Assembly: GCA_023459215.1 (NCBI GenBank)
Contig: JAEWVF010000106.1
Span: 1 to 18,732 of the forward strand
From: Chloroflexota bacterium
Lineage (GTDB): Bacteria > Chloroflexota > Anaerolineae > Anaerolineales > Villigracilaceae
DNA length: 18,732 bases
Direction of reading: 5' to 3'
Made by a program: the position numbers and the translations under genes. This document shows positions 1 to 7,500 of this stretch, one piece after another (the stretch's first letter is position 1; every line of letters begins with the position of its first letter). Under the pieces are notes generated by a model. The model saw nothing but the letters and a program-made list of their open reading frames with translations. It was not told the DNA's origin and searched no databases.

Positions 1-650
1 TCCAAAATCAGGTTGGTGGTAATCACCGTTGGCAGTTTGTTGATATAGCGGTAATTGATAATCTGGAAGAGCTTTTCCTGGCCCCACCCGGTCGCATTTT
101 GGGTGCCGAAATCATCCATCACCAGCAGCTCGGCATTGCGGATATCGTTGAAGCGAGCCTCGAAGGTCGTCTCCAGGCTGTCATAGGACATGCGCAGGCT
201 GTCGAGCAGGTCCGGCACGGTGATGAACAGGGTCGGGACGCCACGCGAAACCACCTCGTTGGCAATCGCCGCTGCCAGGTGGGTTTTGCCGCAGCCGTAG
301 GTGCCTTCCAGCAAAATCCAGCCGGATAACTTTTGGGCAAAAATGCGGCACTTTTCCAGCGCGTGCAGCAGGCTGTCCTGCTCCAACTGCGAGATGACGT
401 GCGCCGCCTTCGGGTTGCCGCTTGTCCTGAAATTCTCGAACGTCAGGTGCTGCAAACGCTCCAGGCTGCTCAGCGCATACAGACGGTTGCGCGCCGTGGC
501 GGCCTTGTCCTGCGCCCGGCAGACACAGGCCTCCACCTTGCCGAACTTTTCGTGGCCGAGCGGCACATCCCAGCGCAGGTAGCCAGCCCCATGACAATAT
601 GGACAATCCGGGTTGCCCAACGGCTCGATCTTGGGCTTAAGTTCCGTCAT
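1..650 (-). CDS. DnaC/DnaI-like helicase-loader ATPase, 3' end cut by window edge
   Basis: Partial: 216 codons are visible and the C-terminus lies beyond the left edge. The protein reads as an N-terminal cysteine cluster (Cys16, Cys19, Cys42, Cys44, in a CPYCHGAGY context, probably binding zinc) followed by an AAA+/IstB-DnaC type ATPase domain. Walker A is GTYGCGKT at residues 116-123 and Walker B is LLVMDD at 175-180; the visible part ends at a TTNL sequence like a sensor I region. Proteins of this family load the replicative helicase onto DNA or, as IstB, help transposases. No transposase is present, and dnaB and a dnaD-like gene lie immediately upstream, so a helicase-loading role is inferred. 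The ATG at 650 is chosen because it precedes the cysteine cluster; it overlaps the end of the dnaD-like gene by 14 bp, indicating translational coupling. Confidence 0.85.
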   Translation of the reverse strand, partial: MTELKPKIEPLGNPDCPYCHGAGYLRWDVPLGHEKFGKVEACVCRAQDKAATARNRLYALSSLERLQHLTFENFRTSGNPKAAHVISQLEQDSLLHALEKCRIFAQKLSGWILLEGTYGCGKTHLAAAIANEVVSRGVPTLFITVPDLLDSLRMSYDSLETTFEARFNDIRNAELLVMDDFGTQNATGWGQEKLFQIINYRYINKLPTVITTNLIL

Positions 651-1311
651 CGAGGTATTCCGCGAAGGCGCCGCCTCCGTACCGGCTCGCACCTTGTTCA
701 GCGTCTTTTTTATTTCTTCTTTCATCGCGGCCTCGCTCCTTCCAGCCCTTCAAAATCGCTTCGACATACTTCCAATTGCGGATGTTGCGCTTGAGCGCCT
801 CGCCCAGCGCGTCCTCGATCCACTCTGCCGAATATTCGTTCTCGGCATCCTTGAGTGCGTCCGCCATCAGCGGCGTCAGCGGCCCGATATTCTGCTCATA
901 CAAGCGGAAGATATTCGGCGCATCGCGCGGCGGCAGGTTGTTGGGATGGGCGGCGACCGTTAAACGGCCTTTCTCCAACGCTTCGACCGTCGCCCGGCCC
1001 CTGGGTGTGTTCAAGGCGAACAGGCCGCCCGCCTCATTCTCGACCCGCAGCAGGATTCCGCGCCGGGTGGCTTTCTCCAGGGCTGCATCCAGTTCCGCCG
1101 CAGACCACCCGCTCATCCGCGCCGTATCTGCGGCGATATCCTCCCGCGACAGCACCCGCTGGGCGGCTTCCATCTGCTCGATGCGCCAGAAAATGTACAA
1201 AACCATCTTCAACTCGCCCAGGTCGTCCATTTCGGTCAGCAGCTTGCTGAAAAACGAATTGGGCAGGCGGGTGAAGGTTTCGGAGGAGGTAAAGCCTTTA
1301 AAATCAGTCAT
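637..1311 (-). CDS. DnaD-domain replication protein
   Basis: 224 residues from the ATG at 1311. The N-terminal half looks like a winged-helix region. The C-terminal half carries a DnaD/DnaB_2-type helical domain with an IFRLYEQNIGPLTP start and a NWKYVEAILKGW end, the conserved signature of that family. In Firmicutes DnaD acts in primosome assembly at the origin and at restart sites, bridging DnaA or PriA to the helicase loader. The neighbours fit this: dnaB upstream and a DnaC/DnaI-like ATPase downstream, overlapping by 14 bp. The tail is basic and Gly/Glu-rich and probably disordered. The reading frame stays open upstream to a GTG at 1377, but that part runs through a hairpin repeat and looks non-coding, so the shorter start is preferred. 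No strong Shine-Dalgarno is visible. Confidence 0.82.
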   Translation of the reverse strand: MTDFKGFTSSETFTRLPNSFFSKLLTEMDDLGELKMVLYIFWRIEQMEAAQRVLSREDIAADTARMSGWSAAELDAALEKATRRGILLRVENEAGGLFALNTPRGRATVEALEKGRLTVAAHPNNLPPRDAPNIFRLYEQNIGPLTPLMADALKDAENEYSAEWIEDALGEALKRNIRNWKYVEAILKGWKERGRDERRNKKDAEQGASRYGGGAFAEYLDDGT

Positions 1312-1337
1312 GTTTTTAATTTGTGCTGCCCGCTGTA

Positions 1338-1419
1338 TGTCATTTCGAGCGGTAGCGAGAAATCTTAATGCATGCACAAGATTTCTCAGTTGCCGCTACG
1401 CGGCTTCTTCGAAATGACA
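1338..1419. repeat. 82-bp palindromic intergenic repeat (MITE/REP-like hairpin)
   Basis: Imperfect inverted repeat. The outer arms are TGTCATTTCGA (1338-1348) and TCGAAATGACA (1409-1419); inner arms AGAAATCTT and AAGATTTCT flank an ATGCAT centre. Between them lie degenerate GC-rich segments (AGCGGTAGCG, and GCCGCTACGCGGC on the right side). The element fills most of the gap between dnaB and the dnaD-like gene. The TCATTTCGAGC...GAGAAATCTT pattern resembles short dispersed palindromes found in many bacterial genomes. Multicopy status cannot be shown from one copy. Confidence 0.7.
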
Positions 1420-1447
1420 AACGCTCTGTGTGGCTCTAAATGATAGG

Positions 1448-2806
1448 TTACGAATTGAAATCCACCGTCCGCGTGGCGGCGTTCTCGAACTTGGTCAGGT
1501 TGTTGCGGAAAATCAGGTCAATCGTGCCGACCGGGCCGTTGCGGTGTTTGGCCACTTTCAAGTGGGTCAGGTTCTGGTTGGCCGGTTCCTTATCATCGCG
1601 ATAGATGAACATGACGATGTCGGCATCCTGTTCGAGCGAACCGGATTCACGCAGGTCGGAGAGCTGCGGTTCCTTGTCGGCGCGCTGTTCGACCGCGCGC
1701 GAAAGCTGCGCCGCGGCAATCAGCGGCACTTTCAACTCGCGCGCCAGTTGCTTGAGCGAGCGCGAGATGTACGAAACTTCCTGCACGCGGTTATCGGTGC
1801 GTGTTTCGGAAGACATCAGTTGCAGGTAATCGACGATCACCAGGTCGAGACCGTATTCCATTTCCAGGCGGCGGCATTTGGTGCGCAGTTGCAGCGGCGA
1901 AAGGGCCGGGGTATCGTCAAGGAAAATGCGCGTATCGCCGAGCACTTCGATGGCCTGGGTGAAGAGCGGCCAGTCGTCATCGGTCAGTTTGCCGGTGCGC
2001 AGGCGCTGACTGTCGATGCCGGTCTGCTGCGAGATCAAACGTTGCACCACCTGCTCGTTCGACATTTCCAGCGAGAAAACGGCCACCCGTTTCTTGTGCA
2101 GCAGGGCGGCGTTATTGGCCAGTGTCAGCATCCAGGCGGTTTTACCCTGCCCAGGCCGCCCGGCGACAATCAGCAGGTCGGAAGGCTGCAAGCCGCCGGT
2201 CATCTTGTCCAGGTCGATGAAGCCGGTCGGCACCCCGACGATTTCATCGCCGCGTCGGGCCAGTTCATCGATCCGGTCGTAGAACTCGCTCAAGACCGCC
2301 TTGATCGGCGTGACCTCGTGGCGCAGTTTGCGCTCCGAAACGTTGAAAATGGCTTTTTCAGCCTCGCCCATGACCGTGTCGATTGGGGTCGATTCCTCGT
2401 AGGCCAGGGTGGCGATCTGGTTGGCGGCGGCCAGCATCTTGCGCCGCAGCGAAGCGGCTTCAATCAGCTTGCCGTAGGCCTCCGCGTGCAGGGTGGTCGG
2501 CACCTGGTTGAGCAGGGCAGTCAGGTAGGCCGGCCCGCCGATTTCCTCGAGCCGTTTCATGCTCTCCAGCGTATCGCTGACGGTCAGGAAGTCAATCGGG
2601 ATGCGTTTCTCGTGCAGGCTGGTGAATGCCTCCCAGATGAAGCGCAAACGGTGCAGGTAGAAATCATCCGGGTTAAGGAACTGCGCCAGATCGTAATAAA
2701 CTTCCGGGTTGATCAGCACGGCGCCAATCACGGCTTCTTCGGCTTCGCGGCTGTGCGGCATACCGGTCGCGCTGGTGGTTTCAGGAGCGGTCAGGAAATC
2801 GTCCAT
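1448..2806 (-). CDS. dnaB: Replicative DNA helicase DnaB
   Basis: 452 residues, the usual DnaB length. It unwinds DNA ahead of the replication fork as a hexamer, driven by ATP. The N-terminal domain begins at SREAEEAVIGAVL (about residues 19-31). The RecA-like domain has Walker A AGRPGQGKTA at 215-224 (Lys222), a LDLVIVDYLQLM Walker B region, and a C-terminal HRNGPVG arginine-finger segment. No intein or insertion is present. The start at 2806 (MDDFLTAPETT) is chosen because the upstream in-frame extension is translated T-rich spacer (Phe/His/Leu-rich), unlike DnaB N-termini. The preceding spacer lacks a clear Shine-Dalgarno. It heads a minus-strand run with the dnaD-like and loader genes. 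Confidence 0.97.
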   Translation of the reverse strand: MDDFLTAPETTSATGMPHSREAEEAVIGAVLINPEVYYDLAQFLNPDDFYLHRLRFIWEAFTSLHEKRIPIDFLTVSDTLESMKRLEEIGGPAYLTALLNQVPTTLHAEAYGKLIEAASLRRKMLAAANQIATLAYEESTPIDTVMGEAEKAIFNVSERKLRHEVTPIKAVLSEFYDRIDELARRGDEIVGVPTGFIDLDKMTGGLQPSDLLIVAGRPGQGKTAWMLTLANNAALLHKKRVAVFSLEMSNEQVVQRLISQQTGIDSQRLRTGKLTDDDWPLFTQAIEVLGDTRIFLDDTPALSPLQLRTKCRRLEMEYGLDLVIVDYLQLMSSETRTDNRVQEVSYISRSLKQLARELKVPLIAAAQLSRAVEQRADKEPQLSDLRESGSLEQDADIVMFIYRDDKEPANQNLTHLKVAKHRNGPVGTIDLIFRNNLTKFENAATRTVDFNS

Positions 2807-2905
2807 GGGTTGAGTTTGTGAGTGAAAGAGATGATGAATAGAAAAGTGTATGAGTTGAAAAGTAAAAAAGTGGAATAGTAGAAGCGTGAAAAGGGATTTG
2901 CGAAC

Positions 2906-2947
2906 AAAAAAAGGCACGTCTGAGTCAATTGTACCCTGTCGTGCCTT
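2906..2947 (-). terminator. Intrinsic terminator after the bifunctional nuclease gene
   Basis: Read on the minus strand: stem AAGGCACG (2947-2940), a 21-nt loop, stem CGTGCCTT (2918-2911), then a run of seven T (2912-2906). It lies 35 bp after the nuclease gene and about 100 bp before dnaB, so it should separate the two transcripts. The long loop makes it weaker than a classic terminator. Confidence 0.65.
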
Positions 2948-2981
2948 ATTACCCTTTTACCTTTTCAACTTTTTCCGCTCC

Positions 2982-3593
2982 CTACTCGTCACCTTTTTTC
3001 TCTTCGTCATCTTTGGGCTTGTCGAGCTTGCTCAAGAAGTCTTCGAAAATCGACAGGCGCGAGGGGTCTTCCATGTTAAAGGGTTTGGCCGCGCTGCTCG
3101 GGCTGCTGGCTGGCGTCGGGTCGGAGGGGGTTGAGGCGGCGGTCGATGTCGCCTGGATCGAGGTCGAGCTGCGCATATCCTGCTCGGGGATAATCCCGGC
3201 CACATCCATCACGGAATGGTGAACCAGGATCGGCACCCGCGCGCGAACAGCCAGGGCGACCGCATCGGAGGGGCGCGAGTCGATGTTCAGCGTGCGGCCA
3301 TCCTCGGTGTGGACAACGATATTGCCGAAGAAAATGTCATCGCGCAGGGCGATAATCTCGACTCGTTTGACCTGTGCACCGAAGATACCAAATAAATTTT
3401 TGAGCAGGTCGTGGGTCAGGGGCCGCGCCATTTCGATCTCTTGCAAGGCAACGGTGATGGCCTCGGCTTCATAAGGGCCAACCCAGATGGGCAGGTAACG
3501 CTCCGAATCGACCTGGCGCAAAACCACCAGGCGTTGGGGCGACATCAGGCTCACTCTTACGCTATCAATATTCACTTCAATCATCTCAGACAT
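2982..3593 (-). CDS. Bifunctional nuclease (DUF151/BFN) domain protein
   Basis: 203 residues. The first 140 or so form a DUF151/BFN domain: MIEVNIDSVRVSL at the start, LPIWVGPYEA at 34-43, RPLTHDLL at 57-64 and the hallmark RPSDAVALAVR at 107-117. Members of this family have been reported with DNase and RNase activity, but many are uncharacterised, so activity here is inferred. The tail from about 145 is a Ser/Thr/Pro/Ala-rich linker ending in a charged segment (DKPKDDEEKKGDE). The start at 3593 is supported by an AGGAG 5 nt upstream. The longer open frame to 3980 is rejected because it overlaps mutL and reads as unrelated sequence. It is divergent from mutL. Confidence 0.9.
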   Translation of the reverse strand: MSEMIEVNIDSVRVSLMSPQRLVVLRQVDSERYLPIWVGPYEAEAITVALQEIEMARPLTHDLLKNLFGIFGAQVKRVEIIALRDDIFFGNIVVHTEDGRTLNIDSRPSDAVALAVRARVPILVHHSVMDVAGIIPEQDMRSSTSIQATSTAASTPSDPTPASSPSSAAKPFNMEDPSRLSIFEDFLSKLDKPKDDEEKKGDE

Positions 3594-3615
3594 GGCAACT
3601 CCTGTAAGTCTATTT

Positions 3616-3624
3616 ATTTTAGCA
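3616..3624 (-). promoter_or_regulatory. Extended -10 promoter of the bifunctional nuclease gene
   Basis: On the minus strand, TGC-TAAAAT: an extended -10 (TGn) plus a 5/6 hexamer. Transcription would start near 3609, giving a leader of about 15 nt that includes the AGGAG at 3599-3603. No good -35 was found, as is common with extended -10 promoters. Confidence 0.5.
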
Positions 3625-3725
3625 TACCGCGGCAGTGATTTTGTGAAAAACGCCAAAAATAACAGATTTCTTATATCGGCCCGGCCTTGTCTTGGTCTGT
3701 TTGCTTTACCCGGCGCAACGGGCAG

Positions 3726-3731
3726 TATAAT
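3726..3731 (+). promoter_or_regulatory. Consensus -10 box 6 nt before the mutL ATG
   Basis: A perfect TATAAT lies 6 nt upstream of the mutL start, so the predicted transcription start falls on or next to the ATG. No Shine-Dalgarno lies between them. A possible -35, TTGCTT at 3701-3706, has a long 19-bp spacer. This suggests a leaderless mutL mRNA. Confidence 0.55.
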
Positions 3732-3737
3732 CGAGCC

Positions 3738-5510
3738 ATGTCGATTCGAATCCTTGCCCCTGAAGTTGCCTCGCAAATTGCCGCCGGTGAAGTGGTTGAA
3801 CGCCCGGCTTCGGTTGTCAAAGAACTGGTCGAAAACGCCCTGGATGCGGGCGGGGACGCGCTCAGCGTAACCGTGCGCGATGCTGGCCGCAGCCTGATCG
3901 AAGTGGCCGATAACGGCGGCGGCATCCCTGCTGCCGAACTCGCCCTGGCGGTTGAGCGCCACGCCACCAGCAAGCTGCAAAACGCCAACGACCTGTTCCA
4001 GATTGGCACGCTCGGTTTTCGCGGCGAGGCGCTGGCTTCCATCGGTTCGGTATCGCGGATGACCATCACCAGCCGGGTCGCGGCTGCGCCGGCCGGGGCG
4101 CGGATTCGCGTTGAAGCCGGGATTGCTGGCCCGGTTGAGCCGGTCGGTGCGCCGCAGGGGACGCAGGTGCGGGTCGAAGATTTGTTTTTCAACGTTCCGG
4201 CTCGTTTAAAGTTCCTGAAACAGGATGTGACCGAACGTCGCGCCATCGACGGGCTTTTATCGCGCTACGCCCTGGCTTACCCGCAGGTGCGCTTCCGTTT
4301 CGTCAGCGATGCCACCCCGGTGCTGCAAACCAGCGGCGACGGCGACCGGCGCGCGATTTTGGCCTCGCTGTATGGGGTGGATGTTGCCAAACAAATGCTG
4401 GAAGTCCTGGCCGAAGAAGATGGGTTACGCCTGAGCGGTTATATCAGTCCGGCGGCCTTGACCCGCTCGAACCGCAAGGAAATCACTTTTTTCATCAATG
4501 GGCGTTGGGTGTCTGACACCCCCTTGACCCAGGCAATTTTGCAAGCCTATCATACCCTGTTGATGGTGGGGCGTTTTCCGCTGACAGCGCTTTTCCTGGA
4601 GATCGACCCGGAAGAAGTGGATGTCAACGTTCACCCGGCCAAGGCCGAAGTCCGTTTCAGGAACCAGGATCGGGTTTTCAGCTTTGTCCAGCGTTCGGCG
4701 CGACGCGCGCTGCTGGCCTATTCTCCCGTTCCAAGCATGCCGCCCGCCCAGAATTTGTGGGGAGGCTCTTCGGCATCCGGCAGCCCGTTTTCAGCCACCA
4801 GCGGACAGGGAGTCGGACTGGAGTGGGGGATTGCGCACGCCGAAGTGAATGCAGAAGCCGGGGGGCAGAACCAGGAAACGGGCGTTCCGCCGCAGGAAAC
4901 CATTCAACATTCCGCTTTCAGCAACCTGCCGCTGCTGCGTCTGGTCGGGCAGATTGGCGCGTCGTACCTGGTGGCCGAAGGCCCGGACGGTTTGTACCTG
5001 ATCGACCAGCATGCCGCCCACGAGCGCATCCTGTTCGAGAAGTTGATGGCGCAGCGCGCCCAGCAGCATATCCCGGCCCAGACCCTTTTGACTCCTGAAG
5101 TGGTGCATCTTCCACCGGCCAGCGCGGCCCTGATTCAGGAGAATTTGCCGGTGCTGCAACGCTTCGGTTTTGATGTTGAGCCGTTTGGCCCAGGGACTTT
5201 CCAGGTGCGGGCGATGCCGGTCTTGTTTTCGGGCAGCGACCCGGCGGCGGCCTTGCGCGCGCTGGTCGAGGATTTCGAAGAAGACGAATCCCCTCTGCAA
5301 AATGAGATCGAGGCTAAAGTTGCTGGGCGGGTGTGCAAACGTCTGGCGGTAAAGGCCGGGCAGGCGCTTTCACCCGATGAACAGCGCGCCCTGCTCGACA
5401 ACCTCGAAGCCTGTGAATCGCCGCGTACCTGTCCGCACGGCAGGCCGACCATGATTCATCTTTCGGTCGATGTTTTGGAGCGCCAATTTGGTAGACGCGG
5501 AGCGCGCTGA
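3738..5510 (+). CDS. mutL: DNA mismatch repair protein MutL (endonuclease type)
   Basis: 590 residues. The N-terminal GHKL ATPase includes ILAPEVASQIAAGEVVERP, ELVENALDAG (catalytic Glu29, Asn33), DNGGGI at 58-63, GFRGEAL at 93-99 and VDVNVHPAKAEVRF. A Pro/Gly/Gln-rich linker spans roughly 335-400. The C-terminal dimerisation domain carries the endonuclease motif DQHAAHERILFE at 423-434 (DQHA-x2-E-x4-E), GRVCKRLAVKAGQ and CPHGRP at 565-570. This pattern is typical of MutL proteins that nick DNA themselves in bacteria without MutH. The start at 3738 gives the canonical N-terminus; the longer frame adds unrelated residues and would start upstream of the -10 box. The stop codon lies within a terminator hairpin. 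Confidence 0.97.
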   Translation: MSIRILAPEVASQIAAGEVVERPASVVKELVENALDAGGDALSVTVRDAGRSLIEVADNGGGIPAAELALAVERHATSKLQNANDLFQIGTLGFRGEALASIGSVSRMTITSRVAAAPAGARIRVEAGIAGPVEPVGAPQGTQVRVEDLFFNVPARLKFLKQDVTERRAIDGLLSRYALAYPQVRFRFVSDATPVLQTSGDGDRRAILASLYGVDVAKQMLEVLAEEDGLRLSGYISPAALTRSNRKEITFFINGRWVSDTPLTQAILQAYHTLLMVGRFPLTALFLEIDPEEVDVNVHPAKAEVRFRNQDRVFSFVQRSARRALLAYSPVPSMPPAQNLWGGSSASGSPFSATSGQGVGLEWGIAHAEVNAEAGGQNQETGVPPQETIQHSAFSNLPLLRLVGQIGASYLVAEGPDGLYLIDQHAAHERILFEKLMAQRAQQHIPAQTLLTPEVVHLPPASAALIQENLPVLQRFGFDVEPFGPGTFQVRAMPVLFSGSDPAAALRALVEDFEEDESPLQNEIEAKVAGRVCKRLAVKAGQALSPDEQRALLDNLEACESPRTCPHGRPTMIHLSVDVLERQFGRRGAR

Positions 5511-5537
5511 GTATCAGCGCGCTCTTTAAGTGGTTTT
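5500..5537 (+). terminator. mutL terminator overlapping its stop codon
   Basis: Perfect 11-bp stem GAGCGCGCTGA (5500-5510) and TCAGCGCGCTC (5514-5524) with a 3-nt loop, followed by TTTAAGTGGTTTTTT. The TGA stop of mutL forms the top of the 5' arm. On the minus strand no T-run follows the stem, so it serves mutL and not the convergent kinase gene. Confidence 0.75.
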
Positions 5538-5548
5538 TTCAATGGGGG

Positions 5549-6709
5549 TTATTTTTGCGGCAGGTTGATTGCAAATTGCGTGCCTTCGCCCAGTTTGCTC
5601 TTGACCGAAATGCGCCCGCCGTGCCCCTGGATGATTCCCTTGCAGATGGAAAGCCCCAGGCCGGTGCCGGTGATTTTCTCGGTTGAGCGCACGCGGTAGA
5701 ATTTTTCGAACATGCGCGGCAATTCATCTTCGGGAATACCCAGGCCGGTGTCGGTGAAGTTCAGTTTCCACTCGTTCTCAACCAGTTGGGCCGTGACCAC
5801 CACTTTGCCTCCCGGGCGGTTGTATTTAATCGCATTGCTCAGCAGGTTGAGGGCCACCTGTTTCAATTTGTCGCGGTCTGCCTGGATATCGGGGATGTCG
5901 CCGGGCACCTCAATCAAAATACTGACATTGCTCTCTTCCGCCTTGGCTTGCATCAAGGATTTGCATTCCTCGAGCATGGCTTTCAGCGAGAAGGTTGATT
6001 TGTGGAATTGCACCCGGCCTGATTCCAGCCTGGCCAGATCGAGGAAAGACGAGGTCAAGGTGGTTAGCCGCATGGTTTCGCTTTGAATGTTTTGCACAAT
6101 CTGGCGGCCTTGTTCCGGGGAGATTTCAGGTCGCAGCAAAAGGTAGCTGGCGGTATTGATGGATGCCAGCGGGTTGCGCAGTTCATGGACAAATTCGGCG
6201 ATCAGGTCGGATTGCTGAAAGAGACGTGTGTTTTCGATGGCAACTGCCGCCTGCGCGCCGAGCACCGTCAACAGGTCTTCGTCGGTTTCGCTGAACTCGC
6301 CGTGCTGTTTGTTCAGCACCTCGAGCACGCCAACCACCTTGTCCTTGGTGATCAGGGGCACGCCCATGATCGATTGGGTCGCAAAGCTGACCGTTTTGGC
6401 GACTTTCTTGAAATAACGCTGATCCTTGTTTACGTCGCTGATGCGCACTGGCTGACGATTGGTGATGATCCAGCCGGCGATGCTGTCCATCGGCACGCTG
6501 ATACCGCGCATGAGCGGATCCATGTTGGTGGCGGCCTGGAAGTAGAGCTGTTTGCCGGCATCATCGTAAAGCAGAATCGAGGCCGCTTCCGCATTGATGA
6601 TGTCGCGGGCGGCTTCAATGATCCGGTTTAGGAGCGGGTCGAGATCGAGGGTCGAAGCGAGATCCCGCGAAATTTCCATCAGGCGGCGGTAAAGTTCCAG
6701 TTGGGTCAT
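5549..6709 (-). CDS. Soluble GAF-domain sensor histidine kinase
   Basis: 386 residues from the ATG at 6709. No membrane segment or signal peptide is visible, so it should act in the cytoplasm. An N-terminal helix leads into a GAF domain (about 20-165), then a HisKA dimerisation domain with the H-box FVHELRNPLASI (His175) and a HATPase domain with NLLSNAIKYN (N box), DTGLGIPEDELPRMFEKFYR (G1/F box) and GTGLGLSICKG (G2). All motifs needed for autophosphorylation are present. It is the last gene of a unit with a Sir2 protein and a REC-domain protein, the latter being its likely phospho-acceptor (inference). The stop of sir2 and this ATG are 1 nt apart (TGATATG). An in-frame ATG at 6724, overlapping sir2 by 14 bp, is an equally possible start. 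Confidence 0.92.
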   Translation of the reverse strand: MTQLELYRRLMEISRDLASTLDLDPLLNRIIEAARDIINAEAASILLYDDAGKQLYFQAATNMDPLMRGISVPMDSIAGWIITNRQPVRISDVNKDQRYFKKVAKTVSFATQSIMGVPLITKDKVVGVLEVLNKQHGEFSETDEDLLTVLGAQAAVAIENTRLFQQSDLIAEFVHELRNPLASINTASYLLLRPEISPEQGRQIVQNIQSETMRLTTLTSSFLDLARLESGRVQFHKSTFSLKAMLEECKSLMQAKAEESNVSILIEVPGDIPDIQADRDKLKQVALNLLSNAIKYNRPGGKVVVTAQLVENEWKLNFTDTGLGIPEDELPRMFEKFYRVRSTEKITGTGLGLSICKGIIQGHGGRISVKSKLGEGTQFAINLPQK

Positions 6710-6710
6710 A

Positions 6711-7493
6711 TCATCTTTTATCATTGAGCACCAGTTTTGTAATGGCAGGGACAATCAGGGAAACATCTTCGTAAATATTGATGTCTGCCCGGACGCTGAT
6801 GTAGGTCGGGGAATTGTTGATAATAATCAGGTGTGCGCCCCGGTCAACAGCTTGCATGGGCAGCCCGGCAACGGGCAGGACTTCGAGCGATGAACCGATA
6901 ACCAACATCAGGTCGCATCGGCGGGCTTCGGCCTGGGCTTCATACCAAGCCTTTTGCGGGAGCTGCTCGCCGAACAGGATAACATCCGGCTTCAACAGCG
7001 CGCCACAGGCCGGGCAATAAGGCAGGGCAGCCTTCTGGATAAAGCTTTGCAGGAATTGGCGATGGTCGAACTTTTGGTAACACTGGGTACAGGTCAGGGT
7101 TGCCAGCGTCCCATGCATTTCGATAACCCGGTTTGCCCCGGCCTTTTGGTGCAAAATATCGATGTTTTGTGTGATGACCGCCTGTAACTTTTTTTGCTTT
7201 TCCAACTCCGCCAGGGCCTGGTGGGCCTGGTTGGGTTGCGCCTCGATGATTGAACCTGCCAGCGGGCGGAACCAGGAGAAGAAGCGCTCCGGATGGGTGC
7301 GGAAAGTCATTTGCGAGGCGACTTCAAGAGGTTCATCCCTGGCCCATAACCCTTTTCCTTCCGAACGAAAGTCCGGAATGCCCGATGGGGTTGATATCCC
7401 GGCCCCGGTCAGGGCAACGATATGCTTTGAGTTGTTGATAAGTTCCGCGGCATAATCGATGGCTTCCTGGGTTTGTCCGGAAAAGCTGGTCAT
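6711..7493 (-). CDS. Sir2-family NAD-dependent protein deacetylase
   Basis: 260 residues, full length for a bacterial sirtuin. Motifs in order: GAGISTPSGIPDFRS at 30-44 (NAD binding), TQNIDILH at 108-115, catalytic His127 in EMHG, zinc cysteines 135, 138, 160 and 163 (CTQC and CPAC), KPDVILFGE at 168-176 and GSSLEVLP at 200-207. It removes acyl groups from lysines, using NAD+ and releasing nicotinamide and O-acyl-ADP-ribose. The Tyr/Arg pair typical of desuccinylases is not evident after DFRS, so deacetylation is more likely. The start at 7493 is 7 bp after the REC-protein stop and gives a normal N-terminus. It is embedded between a receiver protein and a histidine kinase, which is unusual. 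Confidence 0.93.
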   Translation of the reverse strand: MTSFSGQTQEAIDYAAELINNSKHIVALTGAGISTPSGIPDFRSEGKGLWARDEPLEVASQMTFRTHPERFFSWFRPLAGSIIEAQPNQAHQALAELEKQKKLQAVITQNIDILHQKAGANRVIEMHGTLATLTCTQCYQKFDHRQFLQSFIQKAALPYCPACGALLKPDVILFGEQLPQKAWYEAQAEARRCDLMLVIGSSLEVLPVAGLPMQAVDRGAHLIIINNSPTYISVRADINIYEDVSLIVPAITKLVLNDKR

Positions 7494-7500
7494 GTTGACT

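Noticed and set aside
1..650. IstB transposition protein of an IS21-like element
   Set aside because: No istA or terminal repeats are visible, and the neighbours are dnaB and a dnaD-like gene. The left flank is outside the window, so this is not fully excluded.
1430..2821. 463-residue plus-strand open frame
   Set aside because: Lies entirely opposite dnaB, which has full family motifs. The plus-strand product is rich in His/Gln/Arg and resembles no family; it is a codon-bias shadow.
2807..2917. In-frame N-terminal extension of dnaB that looks like a hydrophobic signal sequence
   Set aside because: It translates a T-rich spacer and part of the preceding terminator. A replicative helicase should not be secreted, and the family N-terminus begins after 2806.
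3594..3980. N-terminal extension of the nuclease gene
   Set aside because: Overlaps the start of mutL and a promoter region; the ATG at 3593 has an AGGAG at ideal distance and gives the family N-terminus.
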